A stretch of 64,000 nt of DNA from Hemileia vastatrix (taxonomy: Eukaryota > Basidiomycota > Pucciniomycetes > Pucciniales > Zaghouaniaceae): NCBI GenBank assembly GCA_030280995.1, contig JASXTE010000008.1:3987001-4051000 (forward strand), given 5' to 3'. Under the pieces are notes generated by a model, which was given only the letters and a program-made list of their open reading frames with translations, was not told the DNA's origin and did no database searches. Positions 58,451-64,000 of the stretch are shown piece by piece; position 1 is the first letter of the stretch, and every line of letters begins with the position of its first letter. The position numbers were made by a program, and so were the translations under genes.

Positions 58451-58766
58451 TGGGAGCCTTCAAATCCCAGTAGTCCTAATATTTGCTGCATAATTCTAGA
58501 AAAATACCCAATTGTTTGAACAATGCCATTTAAGGCATACCAAAGCACCTTCAAATAAACCAACAAAGGGCTCCGCCAAAGTTGGATTACCACAGCGTAA
58601 TTCTGAGATTACAAAATAATAAAAATAAAACTTTCATACCTTTTTATTGAGTAATAAATCATATAATATAACAATATATGTAACTTGATTGAAATCCTTT
58701 AGTTATACACCTTCACTGCTGTTTGGACTGCAGTAAAACCTTTTAGACCAAGAGAGACTTCTGATA
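58451..58766 (+). repeat. Junction region; degenerate 5' LTR end of element 4
   Basis: About 58450-58600 matches 40793-40925 in inverted orientation. The sequence up to 58766 ends in TTCTGATA and is followed at once by GTTGGGAGCCTTTCC, the primer-site block of elements 1 and 2, so 58766 is the probable end of the element 4 LTR (CTGACA changed to CTGATA). The LTR start is not clear; if it begins at the junction with element 3, the LTR would be only about 320 bp, possibly truncated. Confidence 0.45.
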
Positions 58767-58781
58767 GTTGGGAGCCTTTCC
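58767..58781 (+). promoter_or_regulatory. Element 4 candidate primer-binding site
   Basis: GTTGGGAGCCTTTCC, matching the blocks after the 5' LTRs of elements 1 and 2. A second similar word ACTGAGGGACCTTC lies at about 58817. Confidence 0.5.
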
Positions 58782-59223
58782 AAATTAGTGTCATCACATC
58801 ATTATCTTGATGCCAGTGACTGAGGGACCTTCAACTATGAGAAACAATAAGGACTTGTGGACAATTGAATACAAAAAAAATTATCAAACACATGACTTAC
58901 CTTTTTTTGCGGCGACTGGGATTCAAACCTTGCCCTAAATATAAGGTTTATATAGGTGTATTCCTCCTATATATTTGTAGTGACTATAACAGTTACTATC
59001 TGTAGGTCTCACTCTGCTTATTTCATCTTTCACATATATCTTTTTACTCAGAACTCTGTAGTGGCATTTATATGTTTACATTACAGGGGAAGGTGCCTGG
59101 TAAAAAATAATTTTTTTTCTTTAAAATATTTTTCTTCCTAGTTGACCAAGATAGAGCAATACAGTTCTTAGTCCTAGAAGTAATAATATTATTTAATTAA
59201 TTATATATTTTTTTTAATTATTT

Positions 59224-59607
59224 CAGTTGAAAATTGTCCTGATAATTAAAATCTTATTTTATTGCTTCAGTTGACATTTGTCCTGGCTGTGAAATAATAA
59301 ATATATAAATTACTTGAATAAATTATATTAAATAACTTCAGTTGACATTAAAGTCCTAGTAATAAAAAGTTCAGTTGACTCATAGTCATGATAATTAAAT
59401 ATCAAACAAGATATAAGTAATTAATTGAGATTTGTATCAATTATTCCAGTTGACTTTTTGTCCTGATATTTAATTAATTTATTATTTCAGTTGATCCTGG
59501 TAGTAAAATATAAATATCTTAAATTATTTATATAATTTAAAATTGTAACAATTATATCAGTTGATTTTTTGTCTTGATAAATATTGTATTTTCATTATTT
59601 CAGTTGA
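59224..59607 (+). repeat. Element 4 leader, eight CAGTTGA repeats with alternating spacing
   Basis: The motif TTTCAGTTGACNTTTNGTCCTGATAATTAA, more or less complete, occurs at about 59224, 59268, 59339, 59372, 59447, 59488, 59558 and 59601 (position of CAGTTGA). Distances alternate at about 33-44 and 70-75 bp, so the true unit is a dimer of about 113 bp. It lies in the untranslated leader upstream of the gag ATG. Confidence 0.8.
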
Positions 59608-59738
59608 TTTAATAATCCTGATAATTGATTATAAACTTGAAATATTTTAATTTTTTCTCTTATTTTTCTTTTAACAAAGTTAAATAATAACTGATTAAAT
59701 CTTAATATTTCCTTCTCACAGTTCAGTTATATACAACA

Positions 59739-61960
59739 ATGACTGATCAAAGTGCTTCTTCTGGCCATGATGAGGAACTAGACTTGATTGATTATGATGA
59801 GACTCCTGTAACTTCTCCTTTGACTACAAAACTTGCTCAAATTAATCAATTATTGGACCAATCAGGATGTGGAAATGCAAGAAATAGAGATAAAAGTGGA
59901 AAATACTGCTCTGGATCAAAAGCCCCCAGTGAACCCCCCATAAGAGCTTCCAAAAGGATTCAAGATAAAAAAGATACCCTTGAAGCAGCAAGTCAGAAAC
60001 CACTCCACTCACATCAAGCAGTTGAGGGCAGAGAAACTCAAACTAAAATCAAAAGTAGAAATTATAGAAGAAAAGGTAAGAAATATAGAATCCTTTCTTC
60101 AAGAGAAGAGGAAACCTCCTCCTCCAACAAAAGCCCTTCCACAACTGGCTCCTCAAACACAGGAAAAGGTGGAAATTTCAAAATGGAAGTGGGACTGGAT
60201 AAAAAACCAGTAGGACTACCTTCAGGCCCAAAAACAGCAGCAAGCACCTCAGGCAGGACTTTCCAGGCCCCATCAGTTCAACCCAACACCTCCTCACCCC
60301 TACCAAGGAGGAAGAAAGCAGAAGGACAATTGAATAAATTTTTTTCCAAAGCCATGGTAAGCCCCTCTATTGAATCCCAAGTACACTTTCTTGTTACTAA
60401 TTCAGTTCCTTCAGATAATTCTGGAAGAGGAGATGATACCTTGAGACCAGTTGAGGTTGGATGTAGTAGGCATATTACTCAGTATTCAGATGTAACTAAT
60501 CCTTTAGTATTGATTGCTACTTCAATGATTAATCCTGATATGGCTGTTATTGATGAAACACTTGATCCTGAATTTTATGAGAATCTGTAAATTTACTCTG
60601 TTTCCTTGTTAAGAAATACTACAGATGTAGCTATCATTAATGATGAATATTTGAGAGATATTATTTCCAAAAAAAATCATATAATAAAAAACATGCAATT
60701 GACTCAAAAAATCAATAGTTTTTTAACTGAACAAGGTTACCAATCAGTAAAAAGTGAGTTAAAGAGTGTTTCTGATGATTTTTATAAGTACAAAGTAACT
60801 GAAGAGATGAAAGTTGCTTTGTGGCAAAATATCAAGAATGATTTGTCTAAGTTACAAGAAACTGTGTCTATCTTTTTCTAGGAACTAGAGATAATTAAGC
60901 TGAACTTAAAGAAACTAGGTTCCAATTATTAATCTCTGCAATATAAGAGCCAATTATCTTTTGCAACTATCAATCAGACATTATCCAGTATTCCAAGAGT
61001 GAAGACTAGGCTAATGACCATTGAAGAGAAGTTGAATTCATTTTTACATGATCAAAAGTATTCTGACATTTCTTTGAAAGAACCTGTTGAACAGGATACT
61101 CCAGTTGTACCTGTCCCTAGTTCATCTAAAGTAAAGTTAGTGCCAGAAATGCCTGTAGATATTACTGAGTTTCCATAAAAAATTGATGATGTACCTTGTT
61201 CATCTACAGAAGGGTTAAACAATGAGATTACTTCCCAATTATAGAGATTACAGCTTCTTCTTACACAGAAACAAGTTTGTAACAAAGAGATTTCCTCAAA
61301 TCAGAAGAATTGGTCAAAACTTGACCAATACCCAATATTTGATGGTAATTCTTCCTCTTATTGGAAGAAATTTATTTGAAGAATTGATAACATGAAGAAC
61401 TCTTACAAAATTCCAGATGGAGAAATTGTGTCTAAATTGATTTCTTTATTTTCCAATGTTACCCTAGGGTGGTATGAATCTGTTCCCTTAGATAAAAATG
61501 ACTACTCTTAGGAAGATTGAAAGAATTAATTAAAGCACAGTTTGGTGGTTCAAAATTCAGGTTAGCTTAAGAAAGGTAGTATGAGAAAGCCAGATATAGC
61601 TCCTCTTCTACAGAAAAACCTATTAAGTTCCTAATAGAACTTGTAAAGATCCTGAGGGCAATGTACCCAATCATAAAATTTGAACTATAGAAGGACAGGA
61701 TCCTCTATAAATTGCCTATGTCTCTGAGGGACTTAATAGTTGCTAGGACTGATTTCTCAAAAGAACCTTCTACTTTTAATAATACTTTTAATGAGATCCT
61801 TTTCAATAACAAGTATGATTCTAGAAGATTCACTCCTAGATCTTCAATGGAGAAAAATCGAATAACCAACAGAAACCTCCTGAAAAATTTAGTAAACCTT
61901 CTGCCCCTGTTGCACCAAAAAAGTATGCAACAAAAACTTGCTTTAAATGCAGAAATCCTT
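59739..61960 (+). pseudogene. gag: Element 4 Gag, broken
   Basis: ATG at 59739 (MTDQSASSGHDEELDLIDYD), with an acidic start as in element 1, then a basic Ser/Lys-rich region. A 77-codon stretch in another frame (59980-60213) continues the coiled-coil and WKWDW part, so frames alternate. A stop after 60590 is followed by coiled-coil segments (60606-60881) and capsid-like pieces (WSKLDQYPIFDGNSSS about 61310, QFGGSKF about 61540) with stops between. The zinc knuckle reads CFKC..GHVC at about 61940-61985. Confidence 0.65.
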
Positions 61961-62037
61961 GGAGGAAAGGTCATGTTTGTGACAAGAAAATTAATCTTGT
62001 TGAACAAAAAGAGGAACATGCTGATGACACAGTTGCA

Positions 62038-63998
62038 ATGAATGATACTTCAAGTGATTGTGCCAGCAATATTTCTTATAAATCTCACCAGAAAATTTTA
62101 ATTCTGGAAGAAGATATTCATTATTTGAATACTATCGACATTGAGAATGATGATTTATCCACAGTAAAAGATGCTGAGATCATAATAAATCTTGAAGACA
62201 GATCAATAATTATTGCTCCTCTCAAGGCACCAGTCTTGATCAATGGAAATAACATTGAGGTTGTTTTAGATTCTGGAGCTGGAGGAAGTGCAGTATCTGA
62301 AAAAGAACTTGCTTCAGTGGATCGGGATTATAAATCAAAACTTATGCCTATCATTTCTGAAAATTGGAGAGGTTATGGCTCTGTTTTAACCCCCATTGGT
62401 AAATAAAAAGCTACAGTATTTTTCAAATATAGCCATGGCTTTGCAAGAGCTATGTGTGACTTTGTATTTATGAAAAATGATAAATTAAGCAGTTGGTTCA
62501 TTATGGGAAATGACAATTAAACCAAATATGGCATTAAATTGGATCCCTCAAACCAATGCTTCACAATGAGGTTTAATGGGAAGAGAAAATTTAAAATTTC
62601 CTCCCCCAAGAAATTATTGACACCAGGATTGAACACATGTCATTCTGTAGTTCAATATAAAAGAATATCTACAAAAGAAATGCCTGCTCTTCTGTCTGAA
62701 ATTGACACAGCTTCTTTTGGAGAACAACTTTCTGGTGAGGAAACAGATTACATCATTAAATTGATAAATTCTTTCCTATGGGATTTTCTCATAAGTCTCA
62801 TAAATTAGGATTGGTAAAAGAAGAAATTAAGCTCATATTATCTTTCCCATTAACTGAAATACCACCTAGTTTAAAGAAGAAGCCTTATCCTGATTCTCCC
62901 TCAAAGAGAAAAGATATTGAAGACAATATCACTACCCTTTTAAAAATTAATATTATTGAAAAGGTAGTTGAAACACCTAAATATTGTGTTATCTCACCTG
63001 TCATAATTTCTTATGAGATAAATAAAGCCAGGTTATGTGGTGATTATAGAGCATTAAACACTTATACTGTTGATGATATCTATCCTTTACCCAGAATTAG
63101 CTCTATACATGCTACCCTACCAGGTGCTAAATATATCAACTGTTTAAATGGTAATAAAGGATATTGCCAAGTACCTGTTCAGAAGAATTCCCAGAATTTT
63201 TTGTTGATTGCCATTCATAAGTGAATTTATAAGTATTTTAGGATGCCATTTAGCCCCAAAAATGCCCCTTCAGTTTTACAAAAAGTTTTGGATAACACAT
63301 TCCATCAAGAAATAATTGAAGGATGGCTGATGGTTTACATTTATGATATCATCATATTCTCTAAAATATTTAAGGACCATCTTAACCACCTGTCTAAAGT
63401 GTTCCATAAGATGGATGAGATAAATATGACACTTGCTTCAGAAAAATGAAAATTTGGTTTTCATTCTTTAAAAGTGCTTGGTCTTGTTGTCTCAGGTTTA
63501 CAGATATGTGATGACCAGAACAAGGTGGCAGCAATACAACAGGTGAAAGATCCTACTAAAGTTAGAGAGCTTCAGAGTTTTTTGGGAATTTGTGGATACT
63601 ATAGACAGTATATTAAAAATTATTAGGTTATAGCATTACCCATTACCCAATTAATTAAGAAAGATAATGCTTTTGTCTGGAACAGTGAAAGACAAAGAGC
63701 TTTTGACACTATGAAACATTGTTTGATTTCAGAACCAATTCTTGCTTTGCCTGACTTTAATCAAACATTGGTTTTATACACTGATGCCAGTTTTACTGGT
63801 CTTGGTGCTGCTCTCTATCAAAAACAAGTTATAAATGATAAAGTATCAGGAGTAGTAATTTTTTATATTTCAAGAACCTTAAGAAAAAGTGAATTGAAAT
63901 ATGGTGCCACTCAACTGGAGTTTTTAGCAGTAGTGTGGGCTCTGGAGAAGCTACATTATTATATGGATGACCAGAAATTTGAACTTGTCACTGACTGA
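62038..63998 (+). pseudogene. pol: Element 4 protease-RT-RNaseH, broken and partial
   Basis: Protease LDSGAGGS at about 62268. Stops and frame changes at about 62404, 62518, 62780, 63222 and 63447. RT motifs: PYPDSPSKRKDIEDN, GDYRALNTYTVDDIYPLP, and the catalytic box reads YIYD (63336-63347) where YIDD is needed; the first catalytic Asp codon has become Tyr (TAT at 63342-63344). RNase H LYTDASF at about 63775. The frame ends at 63996-63998 (TGA) where elements 1 and 3 continue as TDCSAVKS or TDFSAVKS. No activity is expected. Confidence 0.85.
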
Positions 63999-64000
63999 AG

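Larger units (their letters stand above)
58767..64000 (+). mobile_element. Ty3/gypsy chromovirus, element 4, plus strand, runs off the window
   Basis: Primer-site block, long leader, gag, protease, RT and RNase H in order on the plus strand, inserted in or joined to element 3 gag. The DSGA protease and gag sequence group it with element 1. It is the most decayed of the four, with numerous stops and frame changes. Integrase, chromodomain and 3' LTR would lie beyond the window. Confidence 0.85.

Noticed and set aside
58905..58935. tRNA gene or tRNA-derived SINE
   Set aside because: Only a T-arm-like word in antisense orientation is visible; no D-arm, anticodon arm or full acceptor stem around it.

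Overview
The window looks like nuclear DNA of a basidiomycete fungus, most probably a rust (Pucciniales). Four things point there: (1) Ty3/gypsy chromovirus polyproteins whose RT-RNaseH-integrase-chromodomain sequence resembles rust elements as I remember them; (2) two copies of a TET/JBP-like 2-oxoglutarate/Fe(II) dioxygenase, a family known to be expanded on basidiomycete mobile DNA; (3) short GTAAGT introns of about 55-85 nt; (4) a very AT-rich, repeat-dominated sequence with few CpG. The assignment is inference; no species is named. I see no rRNA, tRNA, CRISPR array or clearly intact single-copy host gene.

Layout. 1-1173: decayed protein gene whose in-frame stops are all TGA. 1432-3360: about 20 GATC-type palindromes spaced at about 86, 102 or 130 bp. 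4390-8875: a multi-exon gene of unknown function facing a TET/JBP-like gene. These two genes belong to an AT-rich repeat present twice in direct orientation: copy 1 is 6232-9066 + 18451-19303 + 29037-34873, and copy 2 is 41888-52553. Each copy also carries a three-times repeated motif and an array of about 11 consecutive DNA hairpins (29684-30366 and 46202-46907).

Retrotransposons split both copies. Copy 1 holds two complete LTR elements on the minus strand: 9067-18445 (target duplication GTATA) and 19304-29031 (GTGAG). Copy 2 holds a solo LTR at 47963-49098 (GTACT) and, at 52554, the start of a third element with a nearly open 1135-codon pol. That third element is cut at about 58440-58465 by a fourth, plus-strand element that runs off the window end. 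Where one repeat copy is interrupted the other keeps the uninterrupted sequence, so the order of events can be read inside the window. The gag regions of elements 1 and 2 are each interrupted by a small terminal-inverted-repeat DNA transposon (14594-14855 and 25471-26359).

Between the two repeat copies lies a less AT-rich island (36230-41887) with two broken genes for cysteine-cluster, Ser/Pro-rich proteins, a 19-bp minisatellite and a 30-bp phased repeat. Almost everything is decayed. The two dioxygenase copies carry complementary lesions: copy 1 keeps the HxD iron motif but lost its splice acceptor, while copy 2 keeps the acceptor but lost the histidine.
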